A stretch of 64,000 bases of DNA, taken from positions 85,116 through 149,115 of the forward strand of contig JAFRGL010000019.1 in NCBI GenBank assembly GCA_017433825.1, in the 5' to 3' direction. Numbering within the stretch: position 1 is the stretch's first letter; each line of letters begins with the position of its first letter. The translations under genes were made by a program, and so were the position numbers. Of the stretch, positions 34,688 to 42,747 are shown in pieces. The DNA comes from Eubacterium sp. (GTDB taxonomy: Bacteria; Bacillota; Clostridia; Lachnospirales; Lachnospiraceae). Below the pieces are notes generated by a model, which was not told the origin of the DNA, did no database searches, and saw only the letters and a list, made by a program, of their open reading frames with translations.

Positions 34688-36964
34688 ATGGACGTTTTCA
34701 ACCGTTATGCCCCCTTTATACAGGATTATATTTACCGCAGCGGCTGGCAGGCCCTGCGGGCCGTGCAGAACGCGGCGGGGGATGCGATATTCAATACGCA
34801 GGAAAATGTGCTGCTGACGGCTTCCACGGCTTCCGGCAAGACGGAGGCTGCCTTTTTCCCGATACTCACCCTCCTTTCGGAAGAACCTTCCTGGTCGGTG
34901 GGGGCTTTATACATCGCGCCGTTAAAAGCGCTTATCAACGACCAGTTCATACGGCTTGACGAGCTGTGTGAGGAAGCGGATATCCCGGTGACCAAATGGC
35001 ACGGGGACGCGTCGGAATCCAGGAAGCGGAAGCTTTTAAAGAAACCGTCGGGCATCCTGCAGATAACGCCGGAGTCCCTGGAATCCCTGATGATCCGCAA
35101 GCACATGGAGATTCCCTCCCTGTTCGGAGACCTGCGGTTTATCGTGGTGGATGAAATTCATTCGCTTCTGCGGGCGGACCGGGGCCTTCAGACCTTCTGC
35201 CTCATCGAAAGACTCTGCCGTCTGGCGGGCTGCAGTCCCAGAAGGATAGGCCTTTCCGCCACCATCGGAAACCCGGAGGAAGCAGGAAAATTCCTGGCGG
35301 CGGGCAGCGGGCACGGCACCGTGATTCCGAAGTTTGACGGCGGAAAAGAGGTCTGGCGGCTTTCCATGGAGCATTTCTACAATACACCGCCCCAGGCGGG
35401 CGAGAAAGAAGCCCATGCGGCGGTGCAGGCGGGGATTTCCCTGAATAAGGAAGAGCCGGAACTGACGTATATCGAGCCTGCGACCGACACCGCGCCTGCG
35501 GCGGCGGACCCCGGGCTTGCCTATATCTTCGACCATACAAAAGGGAAAAAATGCCTGGTGTTCACCAATTCCAGGGAGGAATGCGAGTCTGTCTGCCAGC
35601 AGCTTCGGCAGTACTGTGAGGCAAACGGCGAGCCGGACCGGTTCCTGATCCACCACGGCAACCTGTCTGCCTCCTTCCGTGAAAGCGCGGAAGAGGAGAT
35701 GAAGGATGATGATTCCCTGCTGTCCGTATGCGCCACCGCAACCCTGGAGCTGGGCATCGACATCGGAAAGCTGGAGCGGGCTTTCCAGATAGACGCGCCG
35801 TTCACCGTTTCCGGCTTCCTGCAGCGCATGGGCCGCACCGGCAGGAGGGGGAATCCTTCGGAAATGTGGTTCGTCATGCGGGAGGATCATCCGGAACCCC
35901 GGTCCGTGCTGCCGGAAATGATACCCTGGTACCTTATCCAGGGAATTGCGCTGGTGCAGCTGTACCTGGAAGAACGGTTTGTGGAGCCGCCCCGGACGGA
36001 CAGGCTGCCCTTCAGCCTCCTGTACCACCAGACCATGAGCACCCTGGCTTCCGGCGGGGAGATGACGGCAGCAGAGCTGGCAAGCCGCGTGCTTCCGCTT
36101 TCTGCTTTTTCCCGGATCACGAAAGAGGATTACCGGATACTGCTCACGCATCTGATTGCCATCGATCACATCAACCGCACGGAAAACGGCGGCCTTATTG
36201 TAGGGCTTACCGGCGAGCGGGTGGTCAACCAGTATAAATTCTTCGCGGTATTTCAGGAAAATATCGAATACGCGGTGCGAAGCGGCGCGGAAGAGCTGGG
36301 CACCATCGTCAAACCGCCGCCTGTGGGCGACAAAATCGCCATTGCCGGCCGTGTCTGGGTCGTGGAGGAAGTGGACCATAAAAAGAGGATGGTCTGGTGT
36401 TCCCTGGTAAAGGGCAATATCCCCGCGTATTTCGGTGACGTGGCGGGGGATATCCACACCCATATTCTGGAGCGGATGCAGAAGGTACTGGCCGAGGACC
36501 AAAGCTACCGTTTCCTCCTGCCCCACGCGAAAGCCAGGCTTTCGGATGCCAGGGCGGTTTTTGGCCAGACAAGGATGGCGGAAAAGCCCCTGATTTCCTT
36601 AGGCGGGAAAATGTGGGTGCTTTATCCGTGGCTCGGAACCTATGCCTTCCTGGCCATGGAACGTTTCCTGAAGCTTCGGTGCGCAAAAAGGCTGGGCCTT
36701 TCAGGCCTTTCCTCCGTGAGACCCTACTACATGCAGTTTACCATGCAGGTATCTGAAGAGGAGTTCTTCCGGATCGTGGAAGAGGAAGCGGAAAAGGAGT
36801 TCGATGCGGAAAGCCTCCTGTATGAAAAGGAAGTGCCCGTCTTCGACAAATACGATGAATTCGTGCCGCCGGTCCTGGTGCGCAAAGGCTTTGCCGAAGG
36901 CGTCCTTGACATAGAAGGCATGAAGAAAAGAGTAAGAGAATGGACAAAACCGGCGGGAAAATAA
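34688..36964 (+). CDS. Lhr/BrxHI-like DEAD/DEAH helicase
   Basis: This superfamily 2 helicase has 758 residues. Motif I is TASTASGKTEA (45-55), motif II DEIH (155-158), motif III SATIG, and motif VI QRMGRTGRRG. A long C-terminal region follows, as in Lhr/BrxHI helicases. The ATG at 34688 is chosen because AAGGAG lies ten bases before it. An in-frame ATG at 34655 overlaps the ATPase gene and has no site. It is the third gene of the operon with the TerB and BrxD-like proteins, so unwinding or remodelling of nucleic acid is the likely enzymatic output of that system. Confidence 0.88.
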   Translation: MDVFNRYAPFIQDYIYRSGWQALRAVQNAAGDAIFNTQENVLLTASTASGKTEAAFFPILTLLSEEPSWSVGALYIAPLKALINDQFIRLDELCEEADIPVTKWHGDASESRKRKLLKKPSGILQITPESLESLMIRKHMEIPSLFGDLRFIVVDEIHSLLRADRGLQTFCLIERLCRLAGCSPRRIGLSATIGNPEEAGKFLAAGSGHGTVIPKFDGGKEVWRLSMEHFYNTPPQAGEKEAHAAVQAGISLNKEEPELTYIEPATDTAPAAADPGLAYIFDHTKGKKCLVFTNSREECESVCQQLRQYCEANGEPDRFLIHHGNLSASFRESAEEEMKDDDSLLSVCATATLELGIDIGKLERAFQIDAPFTVSGFLQRMGRTGRRGNPSEMWFVMREDHPEPRSVLPEMIPWYLIQGIALVQLYLEERFVEPPRTDRLPFSLLYHQTMSTLASGGEMTAAELASRVLPLSAFSRITKEDYRILLTHLIAIDHINRTENGGLIVGLTGERVVNQYKFFAVFQENIEYAVRSGAEELGTIVKPPPVGDKIAIAGRVWVVEEVDHKKRMVWCSLVKGNIPAYFGDVAGDIHTHILERMQKVLAEDQSYRFLLPHAKARLSDARAVFGQTRMAEKPLISLGGKMWVLYPWLGTYAFLAMERFLKLRCAKRLGLSGLSSVRPYYMQFTMQVSEEEFFRIVEEEAEKEFDAESLLYEKEVPVFDKYDEFVPPVLVRKGFAEGVLDIEGMKKRVREWTKPAGK

Positions 36965-36978
36965 CCCCGCCGGTTTTT
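36946..36978 (+). terminator. Terminator of the TerB/ATPase/helicase operon
   Basis: AAAACCGGCGGG (36946-36957) pairs with CCCGCCGGTTTT (36966-36977), followed by T. The left arm lies inside the last codons of the helicase gene. Confidence 0.8.
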
Positions 36979-37013
36979 GTGTGCGTTCCCGGATGAAATC
37001 CGGATTATGCGGA

Positions 37014-38027
37014 TTAATAGTACTGGGTGGAAAGCTTCAAGGCTTCGTCGGTAATCCAGCCGTTTACTTCCTGTACCCGCGGGTCCATGTAATCCATGGA
37101 GGTTACGCCGCCGGAGAAAATGAAGGCGCCGTTGGGAGCCAGTTCGTCGAATTTGTCGCGGACTGCCTGACGGACTTCTTCCTCGTCGATTTCCGGCCAG
37201 GTAATGGGCAGCGGATACTCGAAACCGCCGCGGATGATGAGCTGGCGGCCGAAACGTTTCTTGACTTCCACCAGATTGTTCTCCTTCTGGGCGGGATCCC
37301 AGCATCTTACGCCTAAACGTACCATGGAAGGCAGCAGGTCTTCGCAGCGGCCGCAGTTATGGTAGAAGACAGGCAGGCCCGCGTCACGGACCAGGTCCAG
37401 CGTCCTCTTATAGCGGGGAACGAAGAACTCGTCGAACATTTCCGGGCCGACAAAGGGCGTCAGCTTGGAAGCGGAGTCGTCTACCATGTAGTAGGCTTCC
37501 GGTTTGTAGTAATACAGGACGTTTTTGGTGATGTCGATAACCTGGTCGCACATCCAGTCCAGAAGGGCATGGACGGCTTCCGGCTCTTCATACAGCGCGC
37601 AAAGGCCATTGGTGAAGCCCATCAGGCCGATGAACTGCTGGAAGAAATCATCGAAGCCCTTGCCGACATACAGGCTCTGTTCGGGATCCCAGTTCAGCTT
37701 GGCGATATCCTTTTCGGCCGCCTTTTCCCAGTCCCAGTCCTTCCAGTGCTCCGGCACCTTCATGACTTCTTCCCATTTGGTTACATCCTCAAGGATGAAG
37801 TTGCCCGGCTCGGGAATAGGCGCGTAGTTGGTTTCCTTGTTTGCCACGTAGTGCACGCCCCAGGGGTCGTAGCCGCCTTTGGGCCCTCTGAAATCGCCGA
37901 GAATCGAGGGGTTTTCCAGTCCGCCTACGGTCATCGGCGTAATGCCCGGACCGAAACGGGATACCGGAACATATTCCGGCATGTCTCCGTTGAGCATACG
38001 GAGCAGGTTCTGCTTCTGATTCAACAT
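37014..38027 (-). CDS. Uroporphyrinogen decarboxylase-fold protein, possible methyltransferase
   Basis: This 337-residue member of the URO-D superfamily also includes corrinoid methyltransferases such as MtaA/MtbA. It has the family pattern of an N-terminal R-hydrophobic start (LLRMLNGDMPEYVPVSRFG) and the HxC zinc pair in FYHNCGRCEDLLPS. The distal third zinc ligand (a Cys in the last beta strand) seems missing: that strand reads FIFSGGVTSMDY. True HemE lacks HxC, so a heme role is unlikely. Methyl transfer with altered metal binding, or another role, is possible. AGGAGGAG precedes the ATG. It is monocistronic with its own promoter. Confidence 0.75.
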   Translation of the reverse strand: MLNQKQNLLRMLNGDMPEYVPVSRFGPGITPMTVGGLENPSILGDFRGPKGGYDPWGVHYVANKETNYAPIPEPGNFILEDVTKWEEVMKVPEHWKDWDWEKAAEKDIAKLNWDPEQSLYVGKGFDDFFQQFIGLMGFTNGLCALYEEPEAVHALLDWMCDQVIDITKNVLYYYKPEAYYMVDDSASKLTPFVGPEMFDEFFVPRYKRTLDLVRDAGLPVFYHNCGRCEDLLPSMVRLGVRCWDPAQKENNLVEVKKRFGRQLIIRGGFEYPLPITWPEIDEEEVRQAVRDKFDELAPNGAFIFSGGVTSMDYMDPRVQEVNGWITDEALKLSTQYY

Positions 38028-38078
38028 AAAATTCTCCTCCTGAATGTTTCATAAAAAACACTGCAAATGTACATTTTC

Positions 38079-38107
38079 ATTATAATCCCGGGAAAAACGC
38101 CGGACAA
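38079..38107 (-). promoter_or_regulatory. Promoter of the URO-D-like gene
   Basis: On the - strand TTGTCC (38107-38102) and TATAAT (38084-38079) are 17 bases apart, with the palindrome TCCCGGGA inside the spacer. Confidence 0.65.
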
Positions 38108-38150
38108 GAGATCGGCGCAGAATGGAAAACACAAAAATAATCCCGGGAAA
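38082..38150. promoter_or_regulatory. Two direct repeats with TCCCGGGA palindromes
   Basis: ATAATCCCGGGAAA occurs at 38082-38095 and 38137-38150, 55 bases apart. The first copy lies between the -35 and -10 of the URO-D-like gene. This arrangement suits a repressor or looping regulator. The rest of the 38028-38339 gap holds only the two divergent promoters and a small GCTGC/GCAGC hairpin before hisH. Confidence 0.5.
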
Positions 38151-38245
38151 GCGTTATTTTTTGGGCAGGCCGGAAGACACACGCTTTGAAGCATTTTCCG
38201 GGAAGATAAGGGAAATCTTTTTTTTATGGGAAAACAGGAAAACGA

Positions 38246-38274
38246 TTGAAAAAAAGCACCCTGCAACGTATACT
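38246..38274 (+). promoter_or_regulatory. Promoter of hisH-hisF
   Basis: TTGAAA (38246-38251) and TATACT (38269-38274) are 17 bases apart, 66 bases before the hisH start. Confidence 0.7.
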
Positions 38275-38339
38275 AATTGGATATAGCGGTTATGGCTGCT
38301 TTAAGGCAGCTGCACGCAGCGAAGCAAAGGAAGTACGTT

Positions 38340-38957
38340 ATGCTGGCAATTATCGATTACGATGCGGGAAATATGAAAAGCGTGGAAAAGGCCGTCCAGT
38401 ACCTGGGCGAGGAAGTGGTGCTCACCGACAGGGAAGAGGAGCTTCTGTCTGCGGACCGGGTGATCCTGCCCGGAGTGGGCAGCTTCGGCGCGGCCATGGA
38501 AAGCTTAAGGCGCAACGGCCTGGACAAGGTAATCCGGAAAGTCGTGGAAAACAACACGCCGTTTTTGGGCATCTGCTTAGGCATGCAGATGCTGATTGAC
38601 GAAAGCGAGGAATCCCCGGGGGTGGAAGGCCTTCATCTCCTTCCCGGGAAAATCTTACGGATTCCGGAAACGCCGGGGCTTAAAATTCCCCATATGGGCT
38701 GGAACAGCCTGCATTTTCCGAAGGAAACCCGGCTTTTTGCGGGCCTTCCGGAGAATACCTACACCTATTTTGTTCATTCCTACTACCTGCAGGCGGATGA
38801 CCCGGATGTGGTTGCCGCTGTGACGGATTACGGCATAGAATTACAGGTGGCCGTGGAGTACGGCTATATTTTCGGCTGCCAGTTCCACCCGGAGAAAAGC
38901 TCGAAAGACGGGCTTGCCATTTTAAGAAATTTCCTGAATGTGGAAAAGGAGGGATAA
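38340..38957 (+). CDS. hisH: Imidazole glycerol phosphate synthase, glutaminase subunit
   Basis: This 205-residue class I glutamine amidotransferase subunit supplies ammonia to HisF in histidine biosynthesis. The nucleophile cysteine lies in GICLGMQM and the catalytic His in CQFHPEKS, with the Glu just after. The oxyanion segment LPGVGSFG is also present. The ATG at 38340 follows AAGGAAG. An upstream in-frame ATG at 38277 lies on the promoter and is rejected. hisF follows two bases after the stop. No other his biosynthesis genes are in the window. Confidence 0.93.
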   Translation: MLAIIDYDAGNMKSVEKAVQYLGEEVVLTDREEELLSADRVILPGVGSFGAAMESLRRNGLDKVIRKVVENNTPFLGICLGMQMLIDESEESPGVEGLHLLPGKILRIPETPGLKIPHMGWNSLHFPKETRLFAGLPENTYTYFVHSYYLQADDPDVVAAVTDYGIELQVAVEYGYIFGCQFHPEKSSKDGLAILRNFLNVEKEG

Positions 38958-38959
38958 GG

Positions 38960-39724
38960 ATGCATACCAGAAGAATTATTCCCTGCCTTGACGTAAATAA
39001 CGGCCGGGTGGTAAAGGGCGTGAACTTTGTGAACTTAAGGGATGCCGGGGACCCGGTGGAAATCGGCAAGGCCTATGACGCGGCCGGCGCCGACGAGCTG
39101 GTATTTCTGGACATCACCGCTTCTTCGGACCGGCGGGTTACCGCGGTGGATGTGGTCCGGGCCGTGGCCAGGGAGATTTTCATCCCCTTCACGGTGGGCG
39201 GCGGCATCCGTACGGTGGACGATTTCCGGTCCCTGCTTCGGGAAGGCGCGGACAAGATTTCCATCAATTCCCAGGCAGTAAAGACGCCGGAGCTTATCAG
39301 CGAAGCGGCGGAGAAGTTCGGCAGCCAGTGCGTGGTGGTGGCCATGGATGCCAGGAGAAGGCCGGAAGGGGAAGGCTGGACGGTCTATATCCACGGCGGC
39401 AGGATCGACACCGGCATTGACGCCCTGGAATGGGCGGCAAAGGCGGAAGCTTTAGGCGCCGGGGAAATCCTGCTTACCAGCATGGACTGCGACGGCACCA
39501 AGGCCGGCTATGACATTCCTCTGACCAGGAGCATTTCCGATACGGTGAAGATTCCCGTCATCGCCTCCGGCGGCGCGGGCACAAAAGAGCATTTTTACGA
39601 GGCCTTCGAAAAGGGCGGCGCGGACGCGGCCCTGGCGGCTTCCTTATTCCACTATAAGGAGCTGGAAATAGCCGATTTGAAAAATTATCTGAAAGGAAAG
39701 GGGATTCCCGTGCGGATCTCCTGA
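38960..39724 (+). CDS. hisF: Imidazole glycerol phosphate synthase, cyclase subunit
   Basis: This 254-residue (beta/alpha)8 barrel converts PRFAR and ammonia to imidazole glycerol phosphate and AICAR. The start [20 protein letters not shown] carries the first catalytic Asp (CLDV). The second is in [14 protein letters not shown]. The phosphate-binding loops are FTVGGGIRT and ASGGAG. Length and sequence are typical. It is coupled to hisH with a two-base gap and followed by ung eight bases later, so the three may be co-transcribed. Confidence 0.95.
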   Translation: MHTRRIIPCLDVNNGRVVKGVNFVNLRDAGDPVEIGKAYDAAGADELVFLDITASSDRRVTAVDVVRAVAREIFIPFTVGGGIRTVDDFRSLLREGADKISINSQAVKTPELISEAAEKFGSQCVVVAMDARRRPEGEGWTVYIHGGRIDTGIDALEWAAKAEALGAGEILLTSMDCDGTKAGYDIPLTRSISDTVKIPVIASGGAGTKEHFYEAFEKGGADAALAASLFHYKELEIADLKNYLKGKGIPVRIS

Positions 39725-39732
39725 CAAAAGCC

Positions 39733-40407
39733 ATGCCTCCCATTACAGGGAAATGGGCTGAAGCATTAAAGCCCGAATTTTCCAAGGAATACTATAAAGA
39801 GCTGTATGCGAAGGTGCGGGAGGAATATGCCCGTTTCCGGGTGTATCCGCCGGCGTCCGACCTTTTTTCCGCCTTCCATATGACACCGATGGAAGAGGTG
39901 AAAGCGGTTATCTTAGGCCAGGATCCCTACCATGAGGAGGGCCAGGCCCACGGGCTTTGCTTTTCCGTGCGGCCGGGGATAGAGACGCCGCCTTCCTTAA
40001 AGAACATTTACCGGGAACTGGAAACGGATGTGGGCTGCTACATCCCGAACAACGGTTACCTGGAGAAATGGGCAAGGCAGGGCGTACTGCTTTTGAATAC
40101 CGTGCTCACAGTCAGGGCCCACCAGGCCAATTCCCACAAGAATATCGGCTGGGAGCAGTTTACCGACGCGGCGCTATCCGCGCTGGACAAGGAGGACAGG
40201 CCCATGGTTTTCCTGCTCTGGGGAAGCCACGCGCAGGCAAAAAAAGCCATCCTTTCCAACCCGGCCCATCTGGTGCTTACCGCACCGCATCCGAGTCCTT
40301 TGTCGGCGCACAGGGGGTTTTTCGGCTGCAGACATTTTTCACAGACCAACGAATATCTGGAACAGCATCATCTGACGCCCATTGACTGGCAGATTGAGAA
40401 CATATGA
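39733..40407 (+). CDS. ung: Uracil-DNA glycosylase, family 1
   Basis: This 224-residue DNA repair enzyme removes uracil from DNA. The water-activating Asp is in GQDPYHEEGQAHG. The uracil pocket is LLLNTVLTV and the DNA-intercalation loop is HPSPLSAHRGFFGCRHF. No strong ribosome binding site precedes the ATG at 39733, eight bases after hisF, so translation may be coupled. The stop overlaps the next gene by four bases (ATGA). Confidence 0.95.
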   Translation: MPPITGKWAEALKPEFSKEYYKELYAKVREEYARFRVYPPASDLFSAFHMTPMEEVKAVILGQDPYHEEGQAHGLCFSVRPGIETPPSLKNIYRELETDVGCYIPNNGYLEKWARQGVLLLNTVLTVRAHQANSHKNIGWEQFTDAALSALDKEDRPMVFLLWGSHAQAKKAILSNPAHLVLTAPHPSPLSAHRGFFGCRHFSQTNEYLEQHHLTPIDWQIENI

Positions 40408-42026
40408 GCAGGAAGAAAAACAGTTTAGTTAAAAATGCATCCGTCCTGATGGTGGCGGCCATCATTTCCAGGATCATCGGGCTTTTATACCGCAGGCCCA
40501 TGGGCCAGATCCTGGGCCCGGTCGGCATGGGCTATTACGGCTATGCCAGCAACCTGTATTCCATCCTGCTGATGATTTCCGCCTACAGCATCCCCATGGC
40601 CGTATCCAAGATCGCTTCGGAACGCCTGGCAAAACACCAGTTCAAAGGCGCCCACAGGATTTTCAAAGGTGCGCTTTTATACGCTGTCATCGTAGGCGGC
40701 GTGGTGGCATTCATTGCCTTTTTCGGCGGGTCATTCCTCCTGCCGGCCAACCAGCAGAATGCGGTTCCGGCATTAAGGGTTCTGGCACCGACCATTTTCT
40801 TCTCCGCGGTTTTGGGTGTGTTCCGGGGATATTTCCAGGCCCATCACAACATGACACCCACCTCCATTTCCCAGATTGCGGAGCAGATCGTAAACGCCCT
40901 GGTATCCATCCTGGCAGCCTTCCTCCTGGTGCGGGGGATTACGGACGCCACAAGAAGCGCCATCAGGGGTGCGGCCGGCGGCACGACAGGTACGGCGGCC
41001 GGCGTAATCGCGGGACTTTTGTTCATGCTGTTTGTCTATAACGTCAACCGGGGCACCATCCTGCGGCGGATGAAAAAAGATCCCAGCCGCTCACGGGAAA
41101 GCTACGGGCAGATTTTAGGCATTATCGTGATGATGGCCACGCCCATCATCCTGACCACCTTCATCAACAACGCCAGCAATTACCTGGACAGCTATATTTA
41201 TTCCAGCCTCCAGGGCGTGCACGGCGCTGCGTCTGACGCCATTGCCGCAGCCTACGGCGAATTCAGCAACTACTATGTACCCGTTATCAACATCCCCCTG
41301 GCCATGGCCTCCGCTTCCGCGGCGGCCCTGATGCCGGAGGTATCCGCGGCCATGGCGGTGCGTGACCGCAAAACCGCCCGGGCGCATATTGCCCAGACAG
41401 TCCGGCTTACCATGTTCATCTGCATTCCCGCCACCGTGGGACTGACGGTGCTGGCCTTCCCGGTAATGGGCGTTTTGTTCCCGTCCTCCACGGACCTTTC
41501 CGCGAAAATGCTGATGACCGGTTCGATATACGTGATTTTTACCGCCCTGGCCACCATTACGGGCAGCGTCCTGCAGGCTATCGGCAGGCAGAGGCGGGCC
41601 ATGATAAACGCCGCCGTTGCCTTAGGCATCAACCTTTTAGTGCTCGTCGTCCTCTTAAACGCGGCGCCGGGACTTGACATCTACGCGGTAATGATCGCGA
41701 ACATCGTCTTTTCGGTGGCCTACTGCCTCATCAACGCGCTTACCTTAAGGAAATACCTGGGCAGGAGCAGGCAGAAGCTTTCCATTTACGCGCTGACCGT
41801 AGCGGCCTCGGCCATCATGGGCGCGGCTGCGGCAGGCGTCTACTACGGACTCTTCCGTCTGACCTACCGGCCCTTTATCTGCCTGGTTATCGCGGTGCTT
41901 GCGGGCATCTTCGTCTACCTGGTTGTCTACGTGGTGATTACGCGCACCACAAAGGAAGAACTGGCAGCCTATCCCATGGGCAGAAAACTGGTGAAATTCT
42001 TTACACTTATCAGAGTTTACAGGTAA
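40404..42026 (+). CDS. SpoVB/MurJ-like polysaccharide flippase (MOP superfamily)
   Basis: This 540-residue membrane protein has about 14 predicted spans and no signal sequence beyond the first span. The N-terminal ASVLMVAAIISRIIGLLYR and MGYYGYASNLYSILLMIS, with the central RGYFQAHHNMTPTSISQIAEQI, are characteristic of the SpoVB/MurJ-type lipid-linked oligosaccharide flippases of Firmicutes. It probably moves lipid II or another undecaprenyl-linked sugar across the membrane. Its ATG overlaps the ung stop. A terminator follows, closing the hisH-hisF-ung-flippase unit. Confidence 0.88.
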   Translation: MSRKKNSLVKNASVLMVAAIISRIIGLLYRRPMGQILGPVGMGYYGYASNLYSILLMISAYSIPMAVSKIASERLAKHQFKGAHRIFKGALLYAVIVGGVVAFIAFFGGSFLLPANQQNAVPALRVLAPTIFFSAVLGVFRGYFQAHHNMTPTSISQIAEQIVNALVSILAAFLLVRGITDATRSAIRGAAGGTTGTAAGVIAGLLFMLFVYNVNRGTILRRMKKDPSRSRESYGQILGIIVMMATPIILTTFINNASNYLDSYIYSSLQGVHGAASDAIAAAYGEFSNYYVPVINIPLAMASASAAALMPEVSAAMAVRDRKTARAHIAQTVRLTMFICIPATVGLTVLAFPVMGVLFPSSTDLSAKMLMTGSIYVIFTALATITGSVLQAIGRQRRAMINAAVALGINLLVLVVLLNAAPGLDIYAVMIANIVFSVAYCLINALTLRKYLGRSRQKLSIYALTVAASAIMGAAAAGVYYGLFRLTYRPFICLVIAVLAGIFVYLVVYVVITRTTKEELAAYPMGRKLVKFFTLIRVYR

Positions 42027-42033
42027 ATAAGGC

Positions 42034-42072
42034 AAAAAGGCCCGGAAATGACTGTTTCCGGGTCCTTTTTTC
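42034..42072. terminator. Terminator after the flippase gene
   Basis: The stem at 42034-42048 pairs with 42055-42070 with one bulge, flanked by A and T tracts. It is strong and probably bidirectional. Confidence 0.85.
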
Positions 42073-42083
42073 TAAAGAATTCA

Positions 42084-42112
42084 TTGCGTGCATTGGTAAT
42101 AAATGATATAAT
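42084..42112 (+). promoter_or_regulatory. Promoter of apt-relA operon
   Basis: TTGCGT (42084-42089) and TATAAT (42107-42112) are 17 bases apart, 60 bases before apt. Confidence 0.7.
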
Positions 42113-42171
42113 TACATTTAATTTTTTGTAAATAGTACATAGAAACGTTTTAATAAGCAGGAGGAATCGTC

Positions 42172-42696
42172 ATGAAAAAGCTGGAAGAATATGTGATCAG
42201 TATTCCGGATTTCCCGGAACCGGGTATTATTTTCAGGGATGTGACAGGCATCCTGAACGAGGCAGACGGCCTGAAGCTGGCCATCGACACACTGCAGGGC
42301 TTTATCGAGGACCTGGATTTTGACATCATCGTCGGTGCGGAATCCAGAGGCTTTATCTTCGGCATGCCGCTGGCCTACAACCTGCACAAACCCTTTGGCC
42401 TTGTCCGCAAGAAAGGCAAACTGCCCAGGGAAACCATTTCCACTTCCTATGAACTGGAATACGGTTCCGCAGAGGTTGAGATGCATACGGACGCCGTAAA
42501 GCCCGGACAGAAAGTAGTCATGGTGGACGACCTTCTGGCCACCGGCGGCACCATGGAAGCCGGCATCAGGCTGGTGGAGCAGCTGGGCGGCGAAGTGGTG
42601 AAGGTTATCTTCGTCATGGAGCTTGCAGGCTTAAAGGGCAGGGAGAAACTGGCCAAGTACGACGTGGACAGCGCAATCATTTACGAGGGTAAATAA
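42172..42696 (+). CDS. apt: Adenine phosphoribosyltransferase
   Basis: This 174-residue purine salvage enzyme makes AMP from adenine and PRPP. The PRPP-binding motif MVDDLLATGGTMEAG and the upstream FDIIVGAESRGFIFG loop are classic for Apt. The N-terminus ISIPDFPEPGIIFRDVTGIL is also typical. GGAGGA precedes the start. It stands before relA, an order common in Clostridia and Bacilli. Confidence 0.95.
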   Translation: MKKLEEYVISIPDFPEPGIIFRDVTGILNEADGLKLAIDTLQGFIEDLDFDIIVGAESRGFIFGMPLAYNLHKPFGLVRKKGKLPRETISTSYELEYGSAEVEMHTDAVKPGQKVVMVDDLLATGGTMEAGIRLVEQLGGEVVKVIFVMELAGLKGREKLAKYDVDSAIIYEGK

Positions 42697-42747
42697 GACC
42701 TTCAGACACATATCCGGACAATGAGGAAAGGAGGGTGAACAGCCGCT

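Noticed and set aside
31706-36964. Complete BREX system
   Set aside because: Only BrxD-like and BrxHI-like genes are present. PglZ, a methylase, BrxC and BrxL are absent on both sides.
38960-39724. hisF as a paralogue for sugar amination rather than histidine synthesis
   Set aside because: All HisF catalytic and phosphate-binding segments are canonical, and the gene is paired with a canonical hisH.
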